This document shows positions 42,667 to 51,669 of a DNA stretch of 64,000 bases, piece by piece (position 1 is the stretch's first letter; every line of letters begins with the position of its first letter). The position numbers and the translations under genes were made by a program. The notes under the pieces are model-generated. The model saw only the letters and a program-made list of their open reading frames with translations, was not told the DNA's origin and ran no database searches. Source of the stretch: Geodermatophilus sp. DSM 44513 (GTDB lineage: Bacteria; Actinomycetota; Actinomycetes; Mycobacteriales; Geodermatophilaceae); assembly GCF_032460525.1 (NCBI RefSeq), contig NZ_CP135963.1, forward strand, positions 3,968,001-4,032,000, given 5' to 3'.

Positions 42667-43281
42667 ATGCGGAAGATCGTCGTGCACCTGACGCTGTCGC
42701 TGGACGGCTGCTTCGAGGGGCCGGACCACGACCTGAGCTGGCACCTCGTCGACGAGGAGCTGCACGCGCACTTCAACGCGGAGCTCGCGACCGACAGCGC
42801 CTTCCTGGAGGGGCGGGTCACCTACCAGCTCATGGAGGCGTTCTGGCCGACCGCCGACCAGGACCCGGACGCCCCACCGACCGTGCGCGAGTTCGCCGGC
42901 ATCTGGCGGGCGGTGCCCAAGATCGTGTTCTCCCGCACGCTGCAGGCGGTCGGTCCCAACGCCTCGCTGCGGGCGGAGGTGGACCCCGACGAGATCCGCG
43001 CGCTCAAGGAGCAGCCCGGCGGGGACATGACCCTCGGCGGGGTCGACCTGGTCGGGACCTTCCGCCGGCTGGACCTCATCGACGAGTACCGGCTCTACGT
43101 CGCCCCGGTCGTCCTCGGCCGCGGTCGACGGCTGTTCGAGACCGGCGACGAGCCGACCCACCTGGAGCTGGTGGAGCACCGGCGGTTCGGCAACGGGGTC
43201 GTGCTGCTGCGCTACGCCGTCCGACGACCCCGGTCCGTCGCGTGGGCCCCGTGGGGATCGAACCCACAACCCGCGGATTAG
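42667..43281 (+). CDS. RibD C-terminal/dihydrofolate reductase family protein, tail altered by integration
   Basis: A 204-aa protein of the dihydrofolate reductase-like RibD_C family: RKIVVHLTLSLDGCFEGPDH start, RVTYQLMEAFWP, then KIVFSRTLQAVGPNASL and DMTLGGVDLVGTFRRLDLID, ending in a VLGRGRRLFE strand. The natural domain ends near LLRYAVRR. The last 15-20 residues (WAPWGSNPQPAD) are a translation of the tRNA 3' fragment at 43243-43280, and the stop falls at that junction, so the original C-terminus was probably different. GGAGGACGC precedes the ATG. A decayed family member lies at 58.9 kb. Confidence 0.8.
   Translation: MRKIVVHLTLSLDGCFEGPDHDLSWHLVDEELHAHFNAELATDSAFLEGRVTYQLMEAFWPTADQDPDAPPTVREFAGIWRAVPKIVFSRTLQAVGPNASLRAEVDPDEIRALKEQPGGDMTLGGVDLVGTFRRLDLIDEYRLYVAPVVLGRGRRLFETGDEPTHLELVEHRRFGNGVVLLRYAVRRPRSVAWAPWGSNPQPAD
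43243..43280 (-). other. tRNA 3' fragment (tRNA-Lys-like): integration site junction
   Basis: Read on the minus strand, these 38 bases run from the 3' side of an anticodon loop (TAATCCGCGGGTT) through a complete T arm (GTGGG TTCGATC CCCAC) to the acceptor strand GGGGCCC and discriminator A. The 5' half of the tRNA is missing; sequence diverges exactly at the anticodon loop. The TTAATCC context fits tRNA-Lys best. A 3' tRNA fragment next to an integrase is the usual left-behind attachment site of an integrated element. Confidence 0.8.
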
Positions 43282-43428
43282 CAGTAGCAGGCGCCCGCTA
43301 CGGCCCGACCTCTACCGCTACGGCCTTTTGAGCTGCGATTATCCCTGGAGTACGGGGCGCTGCGGACCGCTGTGAACCCGTGGTGACCCCTGATTCCGGT
43401 GAGTAAAATGGGGCTAGACTGTGGCGCC

Positions 43429-44622
43429 ATGGGACGTCCCCCCTTGGCGCTTGGCACGTCCGGCGCCATCCGTTGCTATCGGACCGACACCGGCTATAGG
43501 GCCCGCGCCCTGACCCGGGACTACGACGGCCGAGTCCGCGCCGTCGAGCGGCGCGGCAAGACCAAGACCGCCGCAGAGGGAGCTCTGAAGCTGGCCCTCC
43601 GGGACCGCACGCGGACCTCGGCATCCGGCCGCATCGCCGCCGACAGCCGTGTCTCCGCACTCGCCGACGCCTGGTACGCCGGGTTGACGGATCTTTCCCC
43701 GCGCACCATGGAGGCCTACCGGGACCGGCTCGACCGGCAGATCTTGCCTGGGCTGGGACAGCTGCGAATCCGTGAGCTGAGCATTGGCGTGCTCGACCGC
43801 CACCTGCGACTTGTTGTCGAGAACCATGGTTTGGCCACCGCCCGAATGTGCCGCTCGGTGCTGTCGGGGATGTGCACGCTGGCCGCCCGCTACGACACCT
43901 TGCAGCACAATCCCGTTCGGGCGCTGGGCCCGCTGAGCAGCAAGGCCAGAAAGGCGCCGCGCGCGCTCACAGTGCCACAGCTGCAGCAGCTCCGGGCCGC
44001 ACTCACGTACGACGACCGGGCCATCTCCCGAGATCTGCCCGACCTGGTGAGTTTTCTGATGGCCACTGGCCTGCGCATTGGCGAGGCGTGCGGCCTGGCT
44101 TGGAGTGCCGTGGATCTGGATGGAGGCACGATTGAGGTCCGGGTGACCGCTGTGCGCGTGAGAGGTGAAGGCCTCGTCATCAAGAAGACCAAGTCCGATG
44201 CGGGTGCCCGGATCCTGGTGCTCCCCCACTGGAGCGTCACCATGCTCCGGGAGCGAGCCGCCCACACCGTCCCTTCGGACGGAGGCAGACCGGTGTTTCC
44301 TGCTCCTCTCGGGGGCTGGCGAGACCCCTCCAACACGCAGGCCGACCTCCGAGATGCCTTCGCCACCGCCGGCTTCGAGTGGGTGACCTCTCACGCCTTC
44401 CGCAAGACGGTGGCCACGCTGATGGACCAGGCCGGCCTCTCGTCACGGGCAGCAGCCGACCAGCTGGGCCACGCCAACACCTCCATGACCACCGACGTGT
44501 ACTTCGGCCGCAAGGTCGCAGCAACCGGCGCGGCTGCTGTCCTGGAAGCACTTGCCGACACCAGTAATGATGCAAGCGCCCTCGGGGGGCCAGTCGAGGT
44601 TGATGTCACACCGTCCGCATGA
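43429..44622 (+). CDS. Tyrosine recombinase/phage-type integrase
   Basis: A 397-aa integrase. An N-terminal arm-binding and SAM-like domain (SPRTMEAYRDRLDRQILPGL) precedes the catalytic domain. Its catalytic residues are Arg in TGLRIGEACGL, Lys in IKKTKSDAG, the His-x-x-Arg box in SHAFRKTVAT, His in LGHANTSMT and the nucleophile Tyr in DVYFGRK. It would insert and excise the surrounding element at the tRNA site 150 bp upstream. I favour the ATG at 43429 (MGRPPLALGTSG, typical for the family) over a GTG at 43399; TAGACT upstream could be the -10 of a short-leader transcript. Confidence 0.93.
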   Translation: MGRPPLALGTSGAIRCYRTDTGYRARALTRDYDGRVRAVERRGKTKTAAEGALKLALRDRTRTSASGRIAADSRVSALADAWYAGLTDLSPRTMEAYRDRLDRQILPGLGQLRIRELSIGVLDRHLRLVVENHGLATARMCRSVLSGMCTLAARYDTLQHNPVRALGPLSSKARKAPRALTVPQLQQLRAALTYDDRAISRDLPDLVSFLMATGLRIGEACGLAWSAVDLDGGTIEVRVTAVRVRGEGLVIKKTKSDAGARILVLPHWSVTMLRERAAHTVPSDGGRPVFPAPLGGWRDPSNTQADLRDAFATAGFEWVTSHAFRKTVATLMDQAGLSSRAAADQLGHANTSMTTDVYFGRKVAATGAAAVLEALADTSNDASALGGPVEVDVTPSA

Positions 44623-44729
44623 GGCCCCGTTGCGGGAATCATCACCGGACGGGCCTTGTGGGACACCCTCAGCCGCACTTGCCTCTCGGACCTGCGGCAT
44701 TCCCGATTGGGGTTCCGCTTGCGGGACAG

Positions 44730-45821
44730 TTACGTGCGCCTCCGGCCCGCGAGTGTCACAGGGTTGGCGAGCGCCGCCATGGCTCCGTCGCGATGCCGGA
44801 CCTCGACGCGCACGAAGGCGGACTCGTTCGCGTCGGTGCACCACCGCACGGCGCCGGACCCGTCGGCATCCAACGATTCACAGTGCACCGTCCCCCGATC
44901 GGTGTGCAGGCTGACTTCGCCCATGGGCACGCCCTGGACTTCCGCGCGCACCTCGACTAGGCGTCCGTCGGTTCTCAAGCGCTCACCCGGTCCTGCGGCG
45001 CCAGCGGTGGCGGAAGCGGTGAACGCAAGCTCGACACCGGCCGACCCGGCGATCCAACACCGGCCAGCGCGGATGCCGGCCAGGATCGCCGCCGCACTGA
45101 GTTCCTCGGCAAGCACGACGGTCTGCGGGGAACCGATCTGGCCCCGCAAGTGCGTATCGCTGCTCCCGATGGACGGGCGCCACCGATTGAGAGGAAGGTG
45201 AGCAGCCAATCCTTGAGCCCACGTCCTCAGGGCCGCCTCGTTGTCTGCTTGCCAGGGCAAGTCTGACTTCCACGACCCGTTCCAGACCTCCAGGACGTCG
45301 AAGTCTTCGAACGGATACAGGAATCGTCCCGTCCGATACGAGGCGTAGGGGTGAGCCACCACGCAGACGCCCCCGGACCGATGCACCGCGTCCACGTGCT
45401 CTTCGATCACCTCATCGCGAACCCCGTACCGCCAGTCGACCACCTGCCCGGGCTCTATCCCGAGCGCGAGCCAATGACCGGACTGAGTGGTCACCTCCTG
45501 ACCGAGAATCACGAGCAAGTCGTCGCTGCTCAGCGACCGCCAGATGTCGTGAGCAGCGGCCGAGTTGTGCTCAGTGGTCACGAGAAAGTCAAGCCGTGCC
45601 TTACGCGCCTCGCTCGCTAGTTGCTCGGGCGTCAGCTCGGCAGCGTGCGAGTAAACCGAGTGAACATGGAGATCTCCGCGGTACCAGCGGAGACCTGGAG
45701 CAGCCAACCCCGCCGGGGACGACACTGAGCTCGCCTCCCTATCTTTGACACCGCGACCAGACCACGGGGCCGCCGGTATCGAGCAACGCCCCTTGGCAAC
45801 CAGGTGATCGCCAGTGTCCAT
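44730..45821 (-). CDS. PHP-domain metallohydrolase (CehA/McbA-like)
   Basis: A PHP-superfamily protein of about 363 aa. Metal ligands are seen in GDLHVHSVYSH, VTTEHNSAA, LGQEVTTQSGHWLALG, VVAHPYASY and GSSDTHLRGQ, followed by a beta-rich C-terminal domain of about 100 residues. PHP enzymes hydrolyse phosphoesters or nucleotides, and CehA/McbA members are putative phosphoesterases. The start is uncertain: ATG at 45821 or at 45953. It is divergent from the OLD-helicase pair and next to the integrase, so it may be part of, or a neighbour to, that defence module. Confidence 0.75.
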   Translation of the reverse strand: MDTGDHLVAKGRCSIPAAPWSGRGVKDREASSVSSPAGLAAPGLRWYRGDLHVHSVYSHAAELTPEQLASEARKARLDFLVTTEHNSAAAHDIWRSLSSDDLLVILGQEVTTQSGHWLALGIEPGQVVDWRYGVRDEVIEEHVDAVHRSGGVCVVAHPYASYRTGRFLYPFEDFDVLEVWNGSWKSDLPWQADNEAALRTWAQGLAAHLPLNRWRPSIGSSDTHLRGQIGSPQTVVLAEELSAAAILAGIRAGRCWIAGSAGVELAFTASATAGAAGPGERLRTDGRLVEVRAEVQGVPMGEVSLHTDRGTVHCESLDADGSGAVRWCTDANESAFVRVEVRHRDGAMAALANPVTLAGRRRT

Positions 45822-46077
45822 CCTGGTGACGCAGCTTCTCCGCAGGGGATCCTCTGCGAGACACCTACGGCGGGCGACGCCGACTCGCCGGACGTCGCCG
45901 TGGCGGGTTCGATGAGCGGGAAGAACGTCCGCATCTGCCGCTTTCGGCGCCACCCCGGGTAAGTCTTATATTTCGTCGGTCCTACTCGTTAGGGTTCTGA
46001 GCCACGGCAGAGATCTCGGCCACCACGAGCAGTGAGCAGCACGTGTCGGGCAGGCACTGTGCGGAGAGCGGGGCTGA

Positions 46078-47847
46078 GTGCGGGTTCGACGACTCTGGAT
46101 TCAGAACTTTCGAGGCATCCGTTCCCTCGACTGGAGAATCCCTCCAGACCAGCGGCTGGTCGCCCTCGTCGGTCCCGGCGACAGCGGCAAGTCGACCATC
46201 CTCGACGCTATCCACTATCTCCTCGGGGACCGCTGGAACATCCCCTTCGCGGATACCGACTTCCACGGCGCAGACGTCGAGACGCCCATCGCCCTCACCG
46301 CGCTAACCATCGACGTCCCCGCCGAGCTGAGGAAGGACACGGCGCTCGGGTTGTGGATGTCCGGGGTCGATAGCGCAGGAGAGCTATACCAGGATCCTGC
46401 GGACGGACTGGAGCCCGCGCTTCTGGTTCGTCTCTCCGTCGACGCAAGCCTCGAACCGAGATGGTCCATCCTTCGAGCGGACGGCTCTAGCCAGTTCGTC
46501 ACCTCGACCCAACGTCGAGCCTTCTCGACGTTCAAGGTCGACGACCGCACGGACGCTCAGCTTCGGTGGAGCCGCAACTCGCCACTTGGCCGAATGTCGT
46601 CGAACGACGGGGGCGAGCGAGCGGCTTTGGCCGCCGCGTCCCGGGCAGCTCGCGAGGCTCTCGTTGATCAAGAGCGCTCGTCACTGAACGACTTGGCCAC
46701 GAAGGTCCAGGAGCGTGCCAACCAGATAGGCGGCGGAAGCTTCAGTGACATTAAGGCCGGCCTGGATACTTCCCGCTCGTCCATGGGCGCCGGCCTGGCG
46801 CTGTACGAAGACGTGGTTCCTCTGACCAGCTACGGCCTCGGCAGCCGACGTCTGGCCAGCCTCGCCGTGCAGCAGTTGGCGGCCGGGAGCCGCTCCGTAG
46901 CGGTCGTCGACGAGATTGAGTCCGGTCTCGAGCCGCACCGTGCCGTCAGGCTGCTCGCCTACCTGCTCGGCGACGACAACTACGCGCAGGTCCTGGTGAC
47001 CACGCACTCCCCCGTAATTGTCGAACAGGCCACAATCGAGAATCTGGCGACCGTCCAAAACCAAGCCGGGTATGTCACAGTCACAGCGCTCGGCGGCAGT
47101 GACGAGGTACTCCAGCGGTTGCGACGCGCGCGTCCTTCCTCGCTGCTGGCTCGCCGTGTCATCGTCGCCGAAGGTAAGACGGAGCACGGAGTTCTGCTCC
47201 AGTTCCTCGACGCCTGCGATCAGACCCGCGCGCACTTGGGCTACTCGACCTCTGCGGGCGAGGGGGTGGCCATCCAGGACGGGAACGGCGGCACCGAGGT
47301 TCCGCTCCGATCTCACGCACTAGCAGGGCTCGGCTTCTCCGTAGCGGCGCTGTGCGACAACGACGACCGGGCCGTAGACGGTCCCCTCGCTGCTGCTCAG
47401 GCCGCCGGCGTCACATGCTTCCGCTGGGAGCACGGACACAACATCGAAACACAGATCTGCTCCCAGCTCCAAGAGCAGGGGCTGGTCGACCTTCTCGCGC
47501 TCGCCGTCGAGCGTCGCAACAGCGAGAACACGGTCCTCGACGACATCAACTCGGTCGTGCCTGGTCGCCCGTTCACCTCTCTGGCCGTTGGCGACTGGCT
47601 CCTGATCTACGACATGGGAGACCTTCGCGCATGGGTCGCCAAGGCGGCAATCGCTAGAAAATGGTTCAAGGACGTCCCCGGCGGGCGCGACCTTTGCCGC
47701 TGGATCCTCAACCGGTACCAAGACCCGCAGGTCGCCGCCACGGTTGCGCGACTCGAGCAAGTCCGTGTCTTCGTCTACCCCGATCCGCCCGAAGGCAGTG
47801 AAGAGGGACCGGCCGGCCAGTCGGAGGCAGGGTCAGCCGATGAATAG
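46078..47847 (+). CDS. OLD-family ATPase-TOPRIM nuclease (GajA-like)
   Basis: A 589-aa overcoming-lysogenisation-defect protein. The ABC-type ATPase half has Walker A GPGDSGKST (residues 32-40), signature SYGLGSRRLASLA (251-263), Walker B VAVVDEIESG (274-283) and the H-loop TTHSP. The TOPRIM half has VIVAEGKTEHG (Glu365) and ALCDNDDR (Asp427, Asp429), the metal-binding nuclease residues. A UvrD-like helicase follows with an 8-bp overlap, the class 2 OLD arrangement seen in Gabija anti-phage systems, where GajA nicks DNA. Length is close to GajA. The identity is family-level; close similarity to tested Gabija was not checked. Confidence 0.85.
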   Translation: MRVRRLWIQNFRGIRSLDWRIPPDQRLVALVGPGDSGKSTILDAIHYLLGDRWNIPFADTDFHGADVETPIALTALTIDVPAELRKDTALGLWMSGVDSAGELYQDPADGLEPALLVRLSVDASLEPRWSILRADGSSQFVTSTQRRAFSTFKVDDRTDAQLRWSRNSPLGRMSSNDGGERAALAAASRAAREALVDQERSSLNDLATKVQERANQIGGGSFSDIKAGLDTSRSSMGAGLALYEDVVPLTSYGLGSRRLASLAVQQLAAGSRSVAVVDEIESGLEPHRAVRLLAYLLGDDNYAQVLVTTHSPVIVEQATIENLATVQNQAGYVTVTALGGSDEVLQRLRRARPSSLLARRVIVAEGKTEHGVLLQFLDACDQTRAHLGYSTSAGEGVAIQDGNGGTEVPLRSHALAGLGFSVAALCDNDDRAVDGPLAAAQAAGVTCFRWEHGHNIETQICSQLQEQGLVDLLALAVERRNSENTVLDDINSVVPGRPFTSLAVGDWLLIYDMGDLRAWVAKAAIARKWFKDVPGGRDLCRWILNRYQDPQVAATVARLEQVRVFVYPDPPEGSEEGPAGQSEAGSADE

Positions 47848-49279
47848 ACGTCTCCGTGGGCATGCCGCGGCCCTCTTGGCGGCGGCGCCGTGCTCGGTCG
47901 AGATGCCGGCCGGGACCGGCAAGACGCACCTCCTCGGCACCGCAGCCGCGGTAGCTGCCGAAGAGGGTCGCCGGTCGCTGGTGCTCACTCACACCAACGC
48001 GGGTGTCGACGCCATCCGCAAACGGCTCCGGAAGCTCGGTGTGCCGCCGGCGGCGGTTCGTGTGGACACGCTAACGAGCTGGGCATTCACTCTGTCGCGC
48101 TCCTACTCCACCATCGCCGGGGTGATGGTCAGCGAACTGCCCGACTGGACGCAGTCGAAGGCGTACCTGGCGGGCGCGGGCAGGGTGTCGCGCGCTAAGG
48201 CGATCGCGGAGATGCACGCGACTAGCTTCGACTACTTGTTCGTCGACGAGTATCAGGACTGCTCGCTCGTGCTGCATGACTTCGTACTCGCGCTCGCCAA
48301 AGCCATCCCGAGGACGGTGGTGCTAGGCGACAGACTTCAAGGCATTTTTACCTTCGACGGTCCGATGGCCAGCTGGGACCATCACGTACTGAAGAGCTTT
48401 CCCCAGCACCACATTCCGGTTTACCCACACCGATGGACTGACCACAATGCCGAGCTCGGCGCCTGGCTCCTCGAGACCAGGGCGTTGTTCACGCCGGGCA
48501 AGACGTTCGACTTCGAGCGCCACGACGTCAATGGCTTGAGTTTCGTTCAGGCCGCGGGTCCGACCGCCCTGGCTCAGGTAGCGCACAGCTTCCGCGACTT
48601 CGACGAGACGGTCGTACTCCTCGATAAGTGGCCCCGCGACGTGGCCGGGCATGCCAGTCGGCTCGGCGGCAATTACACCGTGATGGAAGACATAAGCGGC
48701 AACTTCATGCGAGACATGCTCAGCAACATCCCCGCTCCAGGGGATCCACAGATAGCGCGATGGTTCGCTGTGGTCGCCAAGGGCTGCGTGATCGGCCTGG
48801 CCGGTGTCGACGGGCCCGTTCTGAGCCGACTTGCACGCGGTGAAACGGTGAGCCACTACCAACGCGAGGGCATCTCCGAGGTGCTGGCGGCATTCGACGC
48901 ACTCCTGACGACCCCGACGTACGAACAGGTCGCCGTCGCCTTCGCGGTGGTCAGGAACACCCCCGGGCTGCGTGTCTACCGCTGGGAGGCATGGAACGAC
49001 ACCCGAGAAGCGCTCTCGCTGACGGCAACGAGCGGAGAGCCGCCCCTCGACAACCTCGCCCGGGTCAGGGACCGCATTCGACGGTCTGGGCGGCGCTCCG
49101 AGAGCCGGATCGCGTCCAGGACGCTGCTCGTCAAGGGGCTTGAGTACGACCACGTCATCATCGCCGACCTCGACAAGATGACGGACCCCTGCAATCTCTA
49201 CGTCGCGCTGTCTAGGGCGCGAAAGAGCGTCACCATCCTCGGCAGCAGCCCGCGCATCGTGCTCAGGGCGGGCGACTGA
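47840..49279 (+). CDS. UvrD/Rep-like superfamily 1 helicase (GajB-like)
   Basis: A 479-aa SF1 helicase: motif I MPAGTGKTHLL (residues 22-32), motif Ia LVLTHTNAG, motif II VDEYQDCS, motif III LGDRLQGIF, motif V VKGLEYDHVII and motif VI YVALSRARKSV. It lacks the large 1B/2B insertions of full UvrD, as does GajB (about 490 aa). The ATG at 47840 overlaps the OLD gene and has CGGAGGCAGGG upstream. In Gabija the helicase partner works with GajA against phage DNA. Confidence 0.85.
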   Translation: MNRRLRGHAAALLAAAPCSVEMPAGTGKTHLLGTAAAVAAEEGRRSLVLTHTNAGVDAIRKRLRKLGVPPAAVRVDTLTSWAFTLSRSYSTIAGVMVSELPDWTQSKAYLAGAGRVSRAKAIAEMHATSFDYLFVDEYQDCSLVLHDFVLALAKAIPRTVVLGDRLQGIFTFDGPMASWDHHVLKSFPQHHIPVYPHRWTDHNAELGAWLLETRALFTPGKTFDFERHDVNGLSFVQAAGPTALAQVAHSFRDFDETVVLLDKWPRDVAGHASRLGGNYTVMEDISGNFMRDMLSNIPAPGDPQIARWFAVVAKGCVIGLAGVDGPVLSRLARGETVSHYQREGISEVLAAFDALLTTPTYEQVAVAFAVVRNTPGLRVYRWEAWNDTREALSLTATSGEPPLDNLARVRDRIRRSGRRSESRIASRTLLVKGLEYDHVIIADLDKMTDPCNLYVALSRARKSVTILGSSPRIVLRAGD

Positions 49280-49312
49280 GCAACGAGTAGCGAGGGTTCT
49301 GGTTCGATTCAG

Positions 49313-49897
49313 CTAGCAGCTTTGCCCGCCGGTGGCTACACCAGCGCGCCACAGAGCCTGATCCGCTGTCAGGACCAGTTCACGACAGGTCGCGAGGCAC
49401 CGCTCGACGTCTCTCGCGAGGACGGTCACCCGGTCGCCGTTGAGGACCAGGCCGCAGGCCGCAAGGTCGCGCAGGACCTGGGTGCGGCGAGGCTCGCGAC
49501 CCCTGCGCGAAGTCGGATCGAGTTGCAGCTCGGTGAGGCGTCCAAGGCCGTGTTGGAGCGCGTTGCGGGCCTCGACGAACCCCATGAGGACCGGCCAGCG
49601 CGGGTCTGCGGCCACGTTGAAGCCGGTCGCGTCCCGCCACGCCTTGGCGCGGGCGTGCCACGTCGTGGGCTGCTGCGCGGCGGGCGCGGCCTCCGCGAGC
49701 CGATCCGCGAAGTAGGACTCAGTCACGGCGACGAGGTCGACGAGCGCGTTAACGTCGCTGTCGAGCTCGCGGGCGGGCAGATGGCGGCCCGGCTCGCCGA
49801 CCGGACCGCCGAGCCCCGCGGCGTGCATCGCCGCGCGGGCCGTCAAGCGCCTGAGCGCGACCTCGGCCAGCGTCGACAGCGTCGGCGCGTCAGGCAT
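49313..49897 (-). CDS. HEPN-like protein coupled to the reverse transcriptase
   Basis: A 194-aa, mostly helical protein. Residues 110-117 read ARNALQHG: R111 and H116 give the Rx4H motif typical of HEPN RNases and toxins, in the expected context of a helix following a region of aromatic and acidic residues (VTESYFADRL). The rest shows no known domain. The ATG at 49897 lies inside the last codons of the reverse transcriptase gene (8-bp overlap), so the two are made together. HEPN domains occur as effectors in abortive-infection systems, and AbiA has an RT-HEPN fusion; here they are separate. HEPN assignment is from the motif alone. Confidence 0.6.
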   Translation of the reverse strand: MPDAPTLSTLAEVALRRLTARAAMHAAGLGGPVGEPGRHLPARELDSDVNALVDLVAVTESYFADRLAEAAPAAQQPTTWHARAKAWRDATGFNVAADPRWPVLMGFVEARNALQHGLGRLTELQLDPTSRRGREPRRTQVLRDLAACGLVLNGDRVTVLARDVERCLATCRELVLTADQALWRAGVATGGQSC

Positions 49898-51398
49898 GGA
49901 TGCTCGCCCAGTCGTAGGCCCACGAGTGCAAGAGAGAGTCGCCGCGCACGGCCGCCGCCACGTCGGCGGCAGGTCGGCACAGCGCAATCGCCGCCGCGAT
50001 CACCGGCCTGAGCGTCGCGTTCGTGCGGTCGTACAGCGACAGCAGTTCCGCCGAGTCGACCATGCCCAGCCGTGCGAGAGTTAGCGCGGCGTGGGCCCGC
50101 AGAACCGGGCTGCGCTCGGCGACTGTGAGCGCGTCCCGAGCCCACGCGCGGCGAGCCTTCGAGCCCGGTCCCGACGCAAAGCCGGCGTGGCGGGCTACGG
50201 GCTGTTGCAGCCACCAGGTCTGCCATCCGTTGAGGTAAGCCTTGGCCGCCAGGAGCTTGTCGAACGCGCCGACGACCGCGGCTTCGTCGTTCCTGGTCAC
50301 TAGGTAGGAGGCCACGGCCGGCGTCGCCGTCCTCTCGTAGCGCAGGACCTTCATGCACAGCGCGAGGACGTCCGGGTCGGTCGCCGCGTCTGCCTCCAAG
50401 GTCTTGAGGGCTGCAGGCAGCAGTTCGACGACGGCGCGGTGCTCGGGCCGGTTCGCCTGGGTCATGCGGCCCCGTCCAGCGATCTTGTCCCAGCGCTCGA
50501 GCACGCGGATAGCCGCCAGCGCGTCGACGTCGCCCCTGTCCGGCGGCGCCGCGACGACGACGCCGTCGTAGTCGGTCTCGAACTGCGTCAGGTCCAGTTC
50601 GGCCTCCGCGGCGATCTCTGTGCGCAGGGCCTCCGCCCGGTCCAGGTTCGCGGTGTACTTCCCGGCGGTCCACGTGACTGTCTTGAGATCGTTAACGGTC
50701 AGCCCAACAGCCCGCGACTCGTCAGCCAGGACCTCGATGGACCTGACGACCTCGGACCAGGAGCCGCACGCGAACCGGAAGTCGTCGTTGTAGCGCCACA
50801 CCTTCAGACCCCTGCGCACCAGTGCCCGCTCAAGCCGGCGGAGGAACGCCTCAACCAGCAGGTCGCTGGCCGGCGACTGCTGCGGCAGGCCGTACGTGCG
50901 CCCGCCCGTCTCGCGCAGCAGCGAGATGAGGGCGGAGATCGTCGCCGCCTCGCCGGTCTGGGTCAACAGCTCCGAAGCCAAAAGCGCGTGGTCTACGAAC
51001 TGGTAGCACGCGGCGATGTCAGACGAGACGACGTACTTCGCTCCGTTCTCCGACGGCGCCCTCTGGAACGCCCTGTACGCCCCGTGGCCGCGATCGACCG
51101 GCGGCAGCGCTGGCCGCAGACGGTTCGCCAGCGCCCAGTACGTCAGCCTGCTCGGCAGGTCCCACACCGCGACCGGGCGCACCCCGTGCCCGGCCTTGCT
51201 TACCGCGACGGTCACCTCGGCCGGCGGCACGAACTCGCCTTGCACCCTCCCGAAAGCCCACGCTGCGAACTCCTCGCGCCGCGCCAGCAACGCCGGGTGA
51301 ACACTGCTGGGCGGGAGCAGCCTCGGCGGGCCGTCCAGTTCGGCGTCTACGGCGACACGGACGTCTTCGAGCGAGAGCAGGCCCGGCGGAAGGAGCAT
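49890..51398 (-). CDS. Defence-type reverse transcriptase with helical C-terminal region
   Basis: A 502-aa reverse transcriptase. The palm shows motif A with Asp127 in SSDIAACYQFVDH, the RT fingerprint GLPQQSPASDLLVEAFL (170-186) and the YxDD box as YNDD (203-206), so polymerase residues are intact. There is no group II intron maturase or endonuclease domain. The C-terminal 250 residues are helical and repeat-like (ALLSLYDR-type units), as in the unknown-group/Abi defence RTs. ATG at 51398 or GTG at 51404: TGATAC lies just upstream as a -10, so the mRNA may be leaderless. It converges on the Gabija-like pair and is coupled to the HEPN-like gene. Confidence 0.8.
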   Translation of the reverse strand: MLLPPGLLSLEDVRVAVDAELDGPPRLLPPSSVHPALLARREEFAAWAFGRVQGEFVPPAEVTVAVSKAGHGVRPVAVWDLPSRLTYWALANRLRPALPPVDRGHGAYRAFQRAPSENGAKYVVSSDIAACYQFVDHALLASELLTQTGEAATISALISLLRETGGRTYGLPQQSPASDLLVEAFLRRLERALVRRGLKVWRYNDDFRFACGSWSEVVRSIEVLADESRAVGLTVNDLKTVTWTAGKYTANLDRAEALRTEIAAEAELDLTQFETDYDGVVVAAPPDRGDVDALAAIRVLERWDKIAGRGRMTQANRPEHRAVVELLPAALKTLEADAATDPDVLALCMKVLRYERTATPAVASYLVTRNDEAAVVGAFDKLLAAKAYLNGWQTWWLQQPVARHAGFASGPGSKARRAWARDALTVAERSPVLRAHAALTLARLGMVDSAELLSLYDRTNATLRPVIAAAIALCRPAADVAAAVRGDSLLHSWAYDWASIHA

Positions 51399-51669
51399 CC
51401 ACACGGTGTATCAGGCCTGGCCTGGGAAGGCAGCCGCTCGGCCGGCTCGCGGACGACTCGCCGACGCCGACGAGGGACGGAGCGCCACGTGCGTCGATGC
51501 CGGCTACTCGGCCCCGCCACGGGGCAGGTCGCCGGCTTTCAACGGACGGTTTCGAATCCCGGATGGCGCGGCGTACGGGCATGCCCCGAGGACGAAAATG
51601 AGGCCTCTGAGGTCGCACGCATGTGCCGCTGAGCGACCGGTCGTGCGGGCTATCGCCGCCCGATGAGGG

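Noticed and set aside
49313..51398. Group II intron or retron reverse transcriptase
   Set aside because: No maturase or HNH domain, no intron RNA-like flanks and no msr/msd-type structured RNA recognised upstream; the helical C-terminal half fits defence RTs better.
51540..51575. TTCGAATCCCGG as a second tRNA end and right attachment site
   Set aside because: The flanking bases do not form a T stem or acceptor, and there is no match to the 38-bp fragment at 43243.
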